Assembly: GCA_041752455.1 (NCBI GenBank)
Contig: JBGSWL010000014.1
Coordinates: forward strand, 1-12,595
Reading direction: 5' to 3'
Source: JBGSWL01 sp041752455
Lineage (GTDB): Bacteria > Pseudomonadota > Alphaproteobacteria > Rhizobiales > Rhizobiaceae
DNA length: 12,595 nt
Below the pieces are notes generated by a model, which was not told the origin of the DNA, did no database searches, and worked only from the letters and a program-made list of their open reading frames with translations. Below are positions 7,071 to 12,595 of this stretch, one piece after another (positions within the stretch are counted from its first letter, which is position 1; every line of letters begins with the position of its first letter). The position numbers and the translations under genes were made by a program.

Positions 7071-7112
7071 GTGCTACTGGGTAGTATAACACAAAGGCCG
7101 GCTTGGCTTCAA
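7071..7112 (-). promoter_or_regulatory. Toxin-antitoxin promoter and possible operator
   Basis: On the minus strand TTGAAG (7107-7112) and TATACT (7083-7088) are 18 bases apart and read toward the antitoxin. The -35 overlaps the TGA stop of the upstream gene. Around and after the -10, 7071-7092 contains CTAC-TGG-GTAG and outer GTG...CAC ends, an imperfect dyad suited to an autorepressor. A GGCCGG/CCGGCC inverted repeat (7096-7101, 7116-7121) also spans the upstream stop codon and could end that transcript weakly. Confidence 0.55.
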
Positions 7113-7831
7113 TCACCGGCCACAAAGAACAGCCACTGACCCTGCGGTGTGATGCCGACGCGGAAGAAGATGTAAGCGCCGAACGACAGCATGTCCTCGT
7201 AGTCGCCGGCAGTCACGAGCGTGAACAGTTCAACCCGCTCCTGCGGGGAAAGGCCCTCCAGCGGCACCGCAAAGAAGTAGGGCCAGACAAAGAGTTCCTT
7301 GTCGGTCCCGGCATCGAAACGGGCATAGCCCGCTTCCAGCACTTCGATCAGGATCGCGAGGATCTCATGGCCCTCTGCATCACCGGATAGCGAGCGCACA
7401 TAGGCGATCGGATCATCGGTGATGTCGCCAAGCGAAAGGCGGGTGGTTTCCCCGCCGGTGCCGATGAGCGGTCGCAGCTTTTCGATATCGCCCGAACGCG
7501 CCGCTTCGATGATGAGGGCGCGCATGCGCTTGACCGGTTCGGGAAGGATCGACACATCGCGCGAAATCTCGACCAGTGTTTCGTCGCTGCCGGTCTGGCT
7601 GCGCGCCGGATCCGTGGTCTGCGATGGGTCGACAACCGGCGGCGGCACAAGCGGGTTGTCGGGGCTTTCACCGCCGAATGGCGCCGGCAGAGGAATGACG
7701 CCGGAAGGAGGCGGAGCAACTTCGCCTTGGGCGATTGCCGGTCCGGCAAGGCCGATCAGCGATGACAGGATGAAGGCGGCAATCCTCAGCCAATACCGCG
7801 ATTTTGCCTTTGGCCGTTTCCCGCTTCGCAC
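7109..7831 (-). CDS. Exported protein of unknown function, proline-rich N-terminus
   Basis: I do not recognise the family by name. Starting at GTG 7831 gives 240 residues with a clean Sec signal peptide: basic KRPKAKSR, hydrophobic IAAFILSSLIGLA and cleavage after GPAIA. A low-complexity Pro-rich linker follows (about 33-80), then a helical domain with EISRDVSILPEPVKRMRALI and EAARSGDIEKLRPLI, which recalls repeats seen in ankyrin-like or helical scaffolds. The C-terminal part is aromatic (VWPYFFAVPL, FGAYIFFRVG, WLFFVAGD). GTG is preferred over the only upstream ATG (7930) because GGGAG lies eight bases before it, the signal peptide then begins at the N-terminus, and the overlap with the preceding gene vanishes. 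It probably sits in the envelope and is co-directional with the four genes before it. Confidence 0.75.
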   Translation of the reverse strand: MRSGKRPKAKSRYWLRIAAFILSSLIGLAGPAIAQGEVAPPPSGVIPLPAPFGGESPDNPLVPPPVVDPSQTTDPARSQTGSDETLVEISRDVSILPEPVKRMRALIIEAARSGDIEKLRPLIGTGGETTRLSLGDITDDPIAYVRSLSGDAEGHEILAILIEVLEAGYARFDAGTDKELFVWPYFFAVPLEGLSPQERVELFTLVTAGDYEDMLSFGAYIFFRVGITPQGQWLFFVAGD

Positions 7832-7871
7832 GTTGATGCTCCCGGTCCTGGAATGTGCGAGTGCTTCCAGC

Positions 7872-8135
7872 TCAATGCAGGTGACGTTGCGGCGTGAATT
7901 CGCCAGACAACAAACGACCACGCATGGCATCGATCAGCGCCAGCGCGGCATCTTCGCCGCTCTCGATGATCACTTCTTCAAGCGCCGTGGCAATGGCGGC
8001 ATCGGCCAGGATATCGGGCTCGATGCCTTCAAGCGTTCCGTCGGCCCAGGTCTCCGATTGCAGGTCGCGGGCCGCCCGACGCTTTTCAAGCGCGATCGCC
8101 TCATCGAGATCGTTGAGTTTCTGGTTCGATTGCAT
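7872..8135 (-). CDS. Small conserved-looking hypothetical protein, acidic
   Basis: An 87-residue soluble protein with no signal peptide or membrane segment. The first half is charged (LDEAIALEKRRAARDLQ); the second is a run of acidic helices (DILADAAIATALEEVI, GEDAALALIDAMRGRL), ending RHLH. No catalytic motif is visible, and I do not recognise a named family. ATG 8135 is preferred, with GGGTGGG just before it; ATG 8165 would add ten residues but has only a weak ribosome-binding site and falls in a regulatory-looking stretch. It lies 40 bases before the exported protein's GTG start, so the two may be co-transcribed. Confidence 0.65.
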   Translation of the reverse strand: MQSNQKLNDLDEAIALEKRRAARDLQSETWADGTLEGIEPDILADAAIATALEEVIIESGEDAALALIDAMRGRLLSGEFTPQRHLH

Positions 8136-8258
8136 AGCCCACCCGACGCAAGTTTTTTCGTGCATTTACGTGTCTTTAACATTCACCAAAAGCAGGCAAA
8201 AGGGAATGCCTGAACGGCACAAAGCGTTAACGCTTGGTTTATCGAAACGCCGGTGTTG
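8136..8258. promoter_or_regulatory. Intergenic region with 14-bp palindrome and CtrA-like half-sites
   Basis: This 123-base gap between two minus-strand genes is less GC-rich than its surroundings. It holds a perfect palindrome AAGCGTTAACGCTT (8222-8235), the pattern TTTA-N7-TTAAC (8165-8180) and TTAA-N7-TTTA (8227-8241). Both patterns are one base from the alphaproteobacterial CtrA consensus TTAA-N7-TTAA. An inverted repeat CAGGC...GCCTG (8193-8197, 8208-8212), followed on the minus strand by CTTTT, could be a weak terminator for the TIGR02301 gene. The region probably holds the promoter of the 87-residue gene, but no clear -35/-10 pair stands out. Confidence 0.4.
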
Positions 8259-8666
8259 CTAATCTGCAAAGCGGGTGACGATGTCGCGCGCGATCAACCG
8301 GCTCTCGGCCACATAGCGGTCTGCGGCCGACCGGGCCTGCATCGTGCAGCCCGTGTAGACACTGTCGAACGAACGAAACCCCTTGTTGAAGCTGGCAACA
8401 AGCCGTGCGCGACGGATCGGTTCCGGCTTCTCGGTCGCCAGCATGTCGTTCATTGCGGTGCGCCAGCGCTGGTCGGTGGTGCCGCAAAGATTGTGCAGAT
8501 AGTGGATTGAGCCAAGCAATTCGGCAAACCGGTTGAGCCGGTCGTCATAGGGCGCCGCAACGTCCTGCGCGTACGAAGGCAATGCAGCGAAGACGCAGAC
8601 AAGCGCGGTCGCGGCGCGGCGGAACCTTTGAAAAGGCGTCGATGATGAGGAGCGGTGAGCAGTCAT
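8259..8666 (-). CDS. TIGR02301-type exported protein of unknown function
   Basis: A 135-residue precursor with a signal peptide (basic FQRFRRA, hydrophobic TALVCVFAALP, cleavage after SYA near residue 33) and a short periplasmic domain. The LLGSIHYLHNLC, WRTAMNDML, FNKGFRSFDSVYTGCT and YVAESRLIARDI segments match what I remember of TIGR02301, a family found largely in Rhizobiales with no known function. Cys61 and Cys107 are the only mature cysteines and probably form a disulfide. ATG 8666 was chosen because it places the signal sequence at the N-terminus with AAGGGC just upstream; the open frame to 8792 would overlap the DUF3179 gene. It is 43 bases after that gene and likely in the same operon. 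Confidence 0.82.
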   Translation of the reverse strand: MTAHRSSSSTPFQRFRRAATALVCVFAALPSYAQDVAAPYDDRLNRFAELLGSIHYLHNLCGTTDQRWRTAMNDMLATEKPEPIRRARLVASFNKGFRSFDSVYTGCTMQARSAADRYVAESRLIARDIVTRFAD

Positions 8667-8709
8667 GTTGCCCTTGCTTTTGCCATGGACGATCTTGAGG
8701 CGGAAGGGG

Positions 8710-9705
8710 CTACTGACCGGCGATGGTGACACCCGGGTGAAAACCGTGCACCACAAAGGCAAACGTGATGTCGTGCGCCACGTTCTTTCCATCCCGTGTC
8801 ACGACTATCGATCCCACGTCACGGCCGGCCGAAATGATGTCGCGGTCCAGCGCAGACGCTTGACCAGCAGTCCAGGCAAAGCTGTAGCCTTCGATATCCA
8901 GCGATCCTGCCGATGCCACCGCCGTCATGGAGACAAGCAATGGATCGGTCCCCGCTCTTTCGACGACAACAACCCTTTGCATGGGGTCGATACCCTCAGG
9001 CAGTTGCCCGTCATAGAGAAACGGCTGGCCGGTATCGTAGCCGACATAAGGATTGCGTCCATAGGCGCGCATCGCCGGATCGTTGGGAACAAGCACACGT
9101 CCATCGGGATAGGCAGCCGCAAATTCGGCCCAACCCATCAGCCGCGCGGGGAGATGCGCAAGACGCTCGCCTGCCAGCACGCCAACGATCGCTTCGCCGG
9201 TAAATTGCTGCCACCAGCTTTCCGTCTGGCGGTCATACATGATGAGATTGGACATCATCAGTTTGCCGGTCGTTCCAAACGTCAAGACCGTGCCGTCAGA
9301 AAGGGTGCGTGCAAAAACTGGTGCCGAATTGCACAACGGGCAGTAGGTCACCGCGACCGGAACGCCGCCAACGACGTCGTTGACGATCTCGTGCCATGTC
9401 AGGATCCGCAGCGGATAGGCGCGGACATCACTGCCGATTTCCACGGCGACAACGGGGTCACGCGGTTCCAGATCATCGTGCCCGTTCACCGGTTCAAACG
9501 CCGGATCGTCGATGGACGGAATACCGTCTCGCGGCGGACCGCCGGACAGGATCCGGGCAAGTTCAACTTTCGATTGGGCAAAGTCGGTTTTCCAGCCTTC
9601 CTGGGACCAGGTGACCGGATCGGCAACGGCTTGGGCCGCGAGCATTGCAGTGCCGATAAGACAGGCCAAGGTGGAAACTACAGAGAAATGACGGACCGTG
9701 CGCAT
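8710..9705 (-). CDS. DUF3179-family exported protein
   Basis: A 331-residue precursor with a Sec signal peptide (MRTVRHF, hydrophobic VVSTLACLIGTAMLAA, cleavage after AVA near residue 28). The mature part matches DUF3179: RAYPLRILTWHEIVND (His105) followed by TYCPLCNSAPVFAR with a CPLC pair (Cys122, Cys125), then FGTTGKLMMSNLIMYDRQTESWWQQ. The conserved His and CxxC suggest a metal or redox site in the periplasm, but no function has been established to my knowledge. ATG 9705 is chosen over 9765 because the signal peptide starts there; the ribosome-binding site is weak (GTGGGA). It lies between the NUDIX gene (70 bases upstream) and the TIGR02301 gene on the same strand. Confidence 0.88.
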   Translation of the reverse strand: MRTVRHFSVVSTLACLIGTAMLAAQAVADPVTWSQEGWKTDFAQSKVELARILSGGPPRDGIPSIDDPAFEPVNGHDDLEPRDPVVAVEIGSDVRAYPLRILTWHEIVNDVVGGVPVAVTYCPLCNSAPVFARTLSDGTVLTFGTTGKLMMSNLIMYDRQTESWWQQFTGEAIVGVLAGERLAHLPARLMGWAEFAAAYPDGRVLVPNDPAMRAYGRNPYVGYDTGQPFLYDGQLPEGIDPMQRVVVVERAGTDPLLVSMTAVASAGSLDIEGYSFAWTAGQASALDRDIISAGRDVGSIVVTRDGKNVAHDITFAFVVHGFHPGVTIAGQ

Positions 9706-9775
9706 CGGAAATCCCACACTTCTGGTTGCAGCACATATCTGGCTTCTCCGTAGCAAAACCGCCATTGAACCCTTT

Positions 9776-10189
9776 TCACGAATTCGGGAGATCGCCCGTC
9801 AGAGCCGCCATGGCGAGGTCCGCAATCCCTTCGACCAGCGGCAAGGTTTCAAGTTCTTGCAGGGTGACAAATCGCGCATCGGCGGCATCGTCTGCGGCGT
9901 CGGGGCGCATGTCGCTGAGAGCGTGATGAACCGCGATCCGGAAGGGCGGCACGCTGCCGGTGAACCGGTGGCAAACGAAGACAAGGTCCTCGGGTGAAAC
10001 AACGATGCCTGTCTCTTCAAATAATTCCCGCGCGGCCGCCGTCGCCGGTGTTTCGCCGGGCTCGATGCGTCCGCCGGAAAACGCCCATAGCCCGCGCCCC
10101 GGATCGCGTCCGCGCTGCACCAAAAGGACCCGGTCACCCGCGTAATTGGTCACGATGACGCTGACAGCCTCGATTGCTTCCTGTGCCAT
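9776..10189 (-). CDS. NUDIX hydrolase
   Basis: A small (137-residue) cytosolic NUDIX protein. The full box GxxxxxExxxxxxxRELxEExG is present: Gly40, Glu46, Arg54-Glu55-Leu56, Glu58-Glu59, Gly61. RGRDPGRGLWAFSGGRIEPGE before it is typical of ADP-ribose or nucleotide-sugar type NUDIX enzymes, but substrate cannot be fixed from this. The alternative ATG 10195 (two codons upstream) is equally possible; neither has a good ribosome-binding site, and longer frames up to 10312 lack conserved sequence and run into the divergent lipoprotein gene. It is the first gene of the minus-strand series toward DUF3179. Confidence 0.88.
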   Translation of the reverse strand: MAQEAIEAVSVIVTNYAGDRVLLVQRGRDPGRGLWAFSGGRIEPGETPATAAARELFEETGIVVSPEDLVFVCHRFTGSVPPFRIAVHHALSDMRPDAADDAADARFVTLQELETLPLVEGIADLAMAALTGDLPNS

Positions 10190-10207
10190 CGTCATGCTCT
10201 GAAGGCG

Positions 10208-10253
10208 TTGAGCCACGTCCATTCCTTGGCTAGAAAGATGCCGCAACGGCATC
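10208..10253 (+). promoter_or_regulatory. Putative promoter and perfect hairpin before the lipoprotein gene
   Basis: TTGAGC (10208-10213) and TAGAAA (10231-10236) are 17 bases apart, a moderate promoter match reading plus. Immediately after comes GATGCCG-CAA-CGGCATC (10237-10253), seven perfect pairs with a three-base loop, which would lie at the transcription start or in the 5' leader just ahead of the AAGGA ribosome-binding site (10256-10260). It could be an operator, or a hairpin that affects mRNA stability or translation. Confidence 0.35.
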
Positions 10254-10268
10254 AAAAGGAAAACCGCC

Positions 10269-10826
10269 ATGCGCCTGTTCATTCTGTCATGTCTTGCGCT
10301 GCTTGGCGCCATCTTCCTGTCGTCCTGCCAGACCTTGAACCAGGAACAGTGCCAGGTCAGCGATTGGGCGCAGCTTGGTGTGTCCGACGGGCAGCGCGGC
10401 TTTGCGCAGACCTATGTCGCCAATCATCAGGAAGCCTGCTCACAGTTCGGCATTTCGGTCGATGTCATTGCCTGGAACACGGGCTGGCAGCAGGGGATTG
10501 CCACCTATTGCACGCCGCTCAACGGGCTGACGGTCGGGCGCGAGGGGCGAAACAACCCGTTTTCGTGCCCAGCCCAACTGGCCGGCTCATTCAATGAGGG
10601 CCACCGTGTCGGCAGGGCGGTTTACGATGCGCGCCTGACCCGTGATCGCATCCAGTCAGAAATTGATGCCGATATCGCGCGCATTGCAACGACCCCGCCG
10701 GCGGACATTCCGGCGCTGCAACTGCAGATCGAACTGAAGCGCAACCGCCTGTCGCAAGCCCAGTTTGATCTGCTGCGCGCCGAGCGCGAGGCCGATCTGT
10801 TCCGCCTTCGTCCGTACGGGCGCTGA
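10269..10826 (+). CDS. DUF2799-type lipoprotein
   Basis: A 185-residue lipoprotein: signal sequence with lipobox LSSC (residues 17-20), so Cys20 would be lipidated; Gln at +2 is compatible with transport to the outer membrane. The mature part contains CQVSDWAQLGVSDGQRG, WNTGWQQGIATYCTPLNG and SFNEGHRVGRAVYDARL, a repeated W/G/DG pattern matching DUF2799 as I remember it. The C-terminal 60 residues (RDRIQSEIDADIARI..., QIELKRNRLSQAQFDLLRAERE) look like an antiparallel coiled coil. Function is unknown. The start is clear: AAGGA eight bases upstream. It is divergent from the NUDIX gene and 30 bases before the SRAP gene, so the two are probably co-transcribed. Confidence 0.85.
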   Translation: MRLFILSCLALLGAIFLSSCQTLNQEQCQVSDWAQLGVSDGQRGFAQTYVANHQEACSQFGISVDVIAWNTGWQQGIATYCTPLNGLTVGREGRNNPFSCPAQLAGSFNEGHRVGRAVYDARLTRDRIQSEIDADIARIATTPPADIPALQLQIELKRNRLSQAQFDLLRAEREADLFRLRPYGR

Positions 10827-10832
10827 GGCGGG

Positions 10833-10852
10833 GGCAGGGCAAGGCAGGGCAA
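10833..10852 (+). repeat. Direct repeat of GGCAGGGCAA at the SRAP ribosome-binding site
   Basis: Two exact adjacent copies of the 10-base unit GGCAGGGCAA (10833-10842, 10843-10852). The second supplies the AGGG that most likely acts as ribosome-binding site for the ATG at 10857. Copy-number slippage here would add or remove a duplicate binding site. Confidence 0.7.
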
Positions 10853-10856
10853 AACC

Positions 10857-11624
10857 ATGTGCGGGCGCTTTTCGCTGACCCATTCCCCGGAAGAGGTCGA
10901 GCGCCTGTTCGAGGTCTCCGGTCTGGAGGCGTTTCCGGCGCGCTACAACATCGCCCCGACCCAGCCGGTTCTGGTCGTGTCGGCGGCGCCGCCGCGCGCA
11001 CCGGGGTCCAATCTGCCGGACCGTGAGGCACGGCTGATGCGGTGGGGCCTGCTGCCGTCCTGGCTCAAGGACCAGAAGGGCTTTCCGCTGCTGATCAACG
11101 CCCGATCGGAGACTGCTGCGCAAAAGCCGGCGTTTCGCGCGGCGATGCGTCACCGCCGCGCGCTCATTCCCGCATCGGGCTTCTACGAGTGGCAGCGCGA
11201 TGCAGCGACCCGCCAGTCGCAGGCCTATTGGGTGCGCCCGAAACATGACGCCCCGGTCGCCTTCGGCGCGTTGCACGAAACCTGGATTGCCGTGGACGGC
11301 AGCGAGATCGATACGGTGGCGATCCTGACGACCGGCGCCAACCCGGAATTTGCGGCAATCCATGACCGGATGCCGGTGACGATCGCCGCTGCTGATTTTG
11401 CGCGCTGGCTGGATTGCCGAAGCAACGAGCCGCGCGATGTCGAAGACCTGATGGCGCCGCCACCAGCCGGCTTTTATGACGCCATTCCCGTCTCCGACCG
11501 TGTCAACAAGGTTGCCAATTTCGGTCCGGACGTGCAGGAGCCGACCGAGCCCAAGGACTTCGCCAAGGCTTCAGGACCGGGCACCGGACCGCAAGGGCCG
11601 GATGACCAGAAGAGCCTTTTCTGA
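10857..11624 (+). CDS. SRAP-domain protein (YedK/HMCES-like abasic-site crosslinker)
   Basis: Protein that crosslinks covalently through its N-terminal cysteine to abasic sites in single-stranded DNA and shields them during replication. At 255 residues it is a bit longer than E. coli YedK. The catalytic set is complete: Cys2 (exposed after Met removal), Asn31 (RYNIAPTQP), Glu111 (ASGFYEW) and His169 (IHDRMP). MRWGLLPSW and INARSET are further SRAP signatures. The tail after about residue 225 is Pro/Gly/Asp-rich and flexible and ends QKSLF, which matches a sliding-clamp-binding pentapeptide. The start must be the ATG at 10857, because Cys2 has to follow it. An AGGGC ribosome-binding site lies within a duplicated 10-bp unit. 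It is probably co-transcribed with the lipoprotein upstream and argO 36 bases downstream. Confidence 0.94.
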   Translation: MCGRFSLTHSPEEVERLFEVSGLEAFPARYNIAPTQPVLVVSAAPPRAPGSNLPDREARLMRWGLLPSWLKDQKGFPLLINARSETAAQKPAFRAAMRHRRALIPASGFYEWQRDAATRQSQAYWVRPKHDAPVAFGALHETWIAVDGSEIDTVAILTTGANPEFAAIHDRMPVTIAAADFARWLDCRSNEPRDVEDLMAPPPAGFYDAIPVSDRVNKVANFGPDVQEPTEPKDFAKASGPGTGPQGPDDQKSLF

Positions 11625-11660
11625 TGCTGCGACCGCTTCCTGCCCAAAGGTGATATCTTC

Positions 11661-12266
11661 ATGTTTTCCGCCGCTTTCGCCGGTTTCCTGCTTGGCGCCT
11701 CGCTGATCATCGCCATCGGGGCGCAGAACGCCTTCATCCTGCGCCAAGGCATCGCGCGTCGGCATGTCTTCGTGCTGTGCCTGATCTGCGCCCTGTCAGA
11801 CGCGCTGCTGATTGCCTTGGGCGTGGGCGGGCTTGGCTCGGTGATCAACAGTCAGCCGGCACTGATTGCGGTGGCCACCTGGGGCGGGGCGGCTTTTCTG
11901 TTGTGGTATGCCAGCGTTGCGCTGCGCCGGGCGCTTGCGCCGCAGGTGATGGAGGTTGGGGTCGGCAGTGAGGGTTCAGCCCAGACGCTGCGCGCCGCGA
12001 TCCTGACGTGCCTCGCATTCACGTTCCTCAACCCGCATGTCTGGCTGGATACGGTTGTTCTGCTCGGCGCCTTGTCGTCGCGTTGGCATGGCGCGGATCG
12101 CGCAGCTTTTGCCGGCGGCGCGATGACAGCGTCTTTCGTGTGGTTCTTCGCCCTCGGTTATGGCGCGCGCCTGTTGGCGCCACTGTTTGCGCGTCCCGCC
12201 GCTTGGCGCGTTCTGGACAGCCTGATCGCCCTCGTCATGGCTGGCCTTGCGGTCATGCTGAACTAA
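11661..12266 (+). CDS. argO: LysE/ArgO-family amino-acid exporter
   Basis: A 201-residue inner-membrane exporter for basic amino acids. GAQNAFILRQG (about 20-30) and FLNPHVWLDTVVLLG (about 115-130) are diagnostic of the LysE/ArgO branch rather than the RhtB group. Hydrophobic helices at about 2-24, 37-58, 65-88, 110-130, 145-170 and 180-200 fit the family topology. Whether lysine, arginine or both are exported cannot be decided, so the symbol is tentative. ATG 11661 has AAGGTGA seven bases upstream. The usual divergent LysR-type regulator (LysG/ArgP) is not adjacent: the gene follows the SRAP gene on the same strand and may depend on its promoter. Confidence 0.9.
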   Translation: MFSAAFAGFLLGASLIIAIGAQNAFILRQGIARRHVFVLCLICALSDALLIALGVGGLGSVINSQPALIAVATWGGAAFLLWYASVALRRALAPQVMEVGVGSEGSAQTLRAAILTCLAFTFLNPHVWLDTVVLLGALSSRWHGADRAAFAGGAMTASFVWFFALGYGARLLAPLFARPAAWRVLDSLIALVMAGLAVMLN

Positions 12267-12286
12267 GGACAGTAGTTCTGTAATAT

Positions 12287-12312
12287 GTTGATATTGCTTA
12301 TATAATATCGAC
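12287..12312 (+). other. AT-rich inverted repeat after argO
   Basis: GTTGATATT (12287-12295) and AATATCGAC (12304-12312) pair over nine positions, with one G-T pair, around an eight-base loop. TATAAT (12301-12306) lies across the loop and right arm. It may be a weak argO transcript end, an operator, or the promoter of the structured stretch that follows. Confidence 0.4.
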
Positions 12313-12430
12313 ATGATTTGCCTGTGCAGGAACTGTGTAGAATAAATTAGGGTTCCGTGCAGATTCTCGTAGTTTGAACATGCCTTGGCATGTGGCAGCG
12401 AGGATGGCTTTTGTCCATCCTCGCTGTTTG
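12313..12430 (+). ncRNA. Candidate small RNA (three inverted repeats after a TATAAT box)
   Basis: There is no reading frame here. A perfect TATAAT (12301-12306) precedes three successive inverted repeats: TGCAGGAAC/GTTCCgTGCA (12325-12333, 12352-12361, one bulged G, 18-base loop), ACATGCC/GGCATGT (12378-12384, 12387-12393) and a 12-bp stem (12396-12407, 12415-12426) followed by TTT. That is the order expected of a short RNA with its own terminator. Weak points are the poor -35 (CTGTAA at 17 bases), the short T-run and the two-base loop of the middle repeat, which suits a DNA-level palindrome better. It may simply be the argO 3' untranslated region. I do not recognise a known alphaproteobacterial RNA family. 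Confidence 0.35.
12396..12429 (+). terminator. Probable terminator hairpin between convergent genes
   Basis: CAGCGAGGATGG and CCATCCTCGCTG form a perfect 12-bp stem with loop CTTTTGT, followed on the plus strand by TTT. It is placed to stop argO (or the candidate RNA) before the opposing gene; the T-run is short, and on the minus strand there is none. Confidence 0.6.
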
Positions 12431-12440
12431 CGCACGAGGC

Positions 12441-12595
12441 TCATCGGCTCCGCCCCGGTGCATCGCGCTCCATGCTTTTCTCGTGGGCTTTGACCCGCTT
12501 GTCCATTTCTTCGTTCAGCATCACCAATGCCCGTGCATGGCGAAGCCGCTGGGCGTTGGTTGCGTCTTCCGCGATCTCTGCCCGCGCCCTGAGCA
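12441..12595 (-). CDS. C-terminal end of an unidentified protein (5' end outside window)
   Basis: The minus-strand frame is open from the window edge to a TGA at 12441-12443 and gives 50 residues ending SMERDAPGRSR. The visible part is a highly charged helix (AEIAEDATNAQRLRHARALV, then LNEEMDKRVKAHEKSMERD), likely a coiled coil or the C-terminal helix of a larger protein. At least one other frame closes early, and the heptad-like spacing supports real coding sequence. No function can be given from this fragment. It is convergent with argO. Confidence 0.5.
   Translation of the reverse strand, partial: LRARAEIAEDATNAQRLRHARALVMLNEEMDKRVKAHEKSMERDAPGRSR

Noticed and set aside
8222..8235. Palindrome as a rho-independent terminator of the TIGR02301 gene
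   Set aside because: Only a 5-bp stem with a TTAA loop and no T-run after it on the minus strand; a protein-binding site is more likely.
8665..9753. Long plus-strand open frame of 362 codons
   Set aside because: It runs antisense to the DUF3179 gene, whose signal peptide and CPLC motif are clear; the plus-strand translation is Arg/His-rich with no motif, as expected of a GC-rich shadow.

Overview
The window is GC-rich, densely packed chromosomal DNA from an alphaproteobacterium, most likely of the Rhizobiales/Hyphomicrobiales. The reasons are the TIGR02301-type exported protein, a PyrC with the DTQVHFREPG motif that I remember from rhizobial sequences, the YgfZ-HD-phosphatase cluster, and generally rhizobial-looking proteins. 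No genus can be assigned. I see no transposase, phage gene, CRISPR array, rRNA or tRNA. Most of the content is housekeeping or small conserved accessory genes.

Layout. (1) 1-1691, plus strand: the 3' part of nadB and all of nadC, overlapping by ATGA; this is the end of the de novo NAD operon. (2) 1774-2949, plus strand: an orphan membrane alkane hydroxylase (AlkB) behind an 82-base gap that holds a large dyad and a possible promoter. (3) 4990-2916, minus strand: ygfZ, an HD-domain phosphohydrolase and a cysteine-dependent phosphatase, overlapping or 4 bases apart and probably one operon; its last gene overlaps the alkB 3' end by 34 bases. (4) 5080-6420, plus strand: a dihydroorotase divergent from ygfZ. 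(5) 7054-6429, minus strand: a ParD/ParE toxin-antitoxin pair with its own promoter. (6) 10189-7109, minus strand: a NUDIX hydrolase, an exported DUF3179 protein, a TIGR02301 exported protein, an 87-residue acidic protein and a 240-residue exported protein. The last is best read as starting at GTG. (7) 10269-12266, plus strand: a DUF2799-type lipoprotein, a SRAP/YedK-like DNA-protein crosslinking protein and an ArgO/LysE amino-acid exporter. (8) 12267-12595: a structured intergenic stretch followed by the C-terminal end of an unknown minus-strand gene.

Functional threads. NadB and NadC make quinolinate and convert it to nicotinate mononucleotide. PyrC serves pyrimidine synthesis. YgfZ supports iron-sulfur protein maturation. 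HD, PTP-like and NUDIX proteins are small phosphate-ester hydrolases, probably for housecleaning or signalling. Four proteins carry export signals (DUF3179, TIGR02301, the 240-residue protein, the DUF2799 lipoprotein), so the middle of the window is rich in uncharacterised envelope proteins.

The most interesting points are: a C-terminal QKSLF on the SRAP protein that matches a sliding-clamp-binding pentapeptide; a possible small RNA with three stacked inverted repeats at 12313-12430; a dihydroorotase in which the usual HxH metal motif reads QxH; and a 14-bp palindrome with CtrA-like half-sites at 8165-8241. No clearly new multi-gene system is visible.
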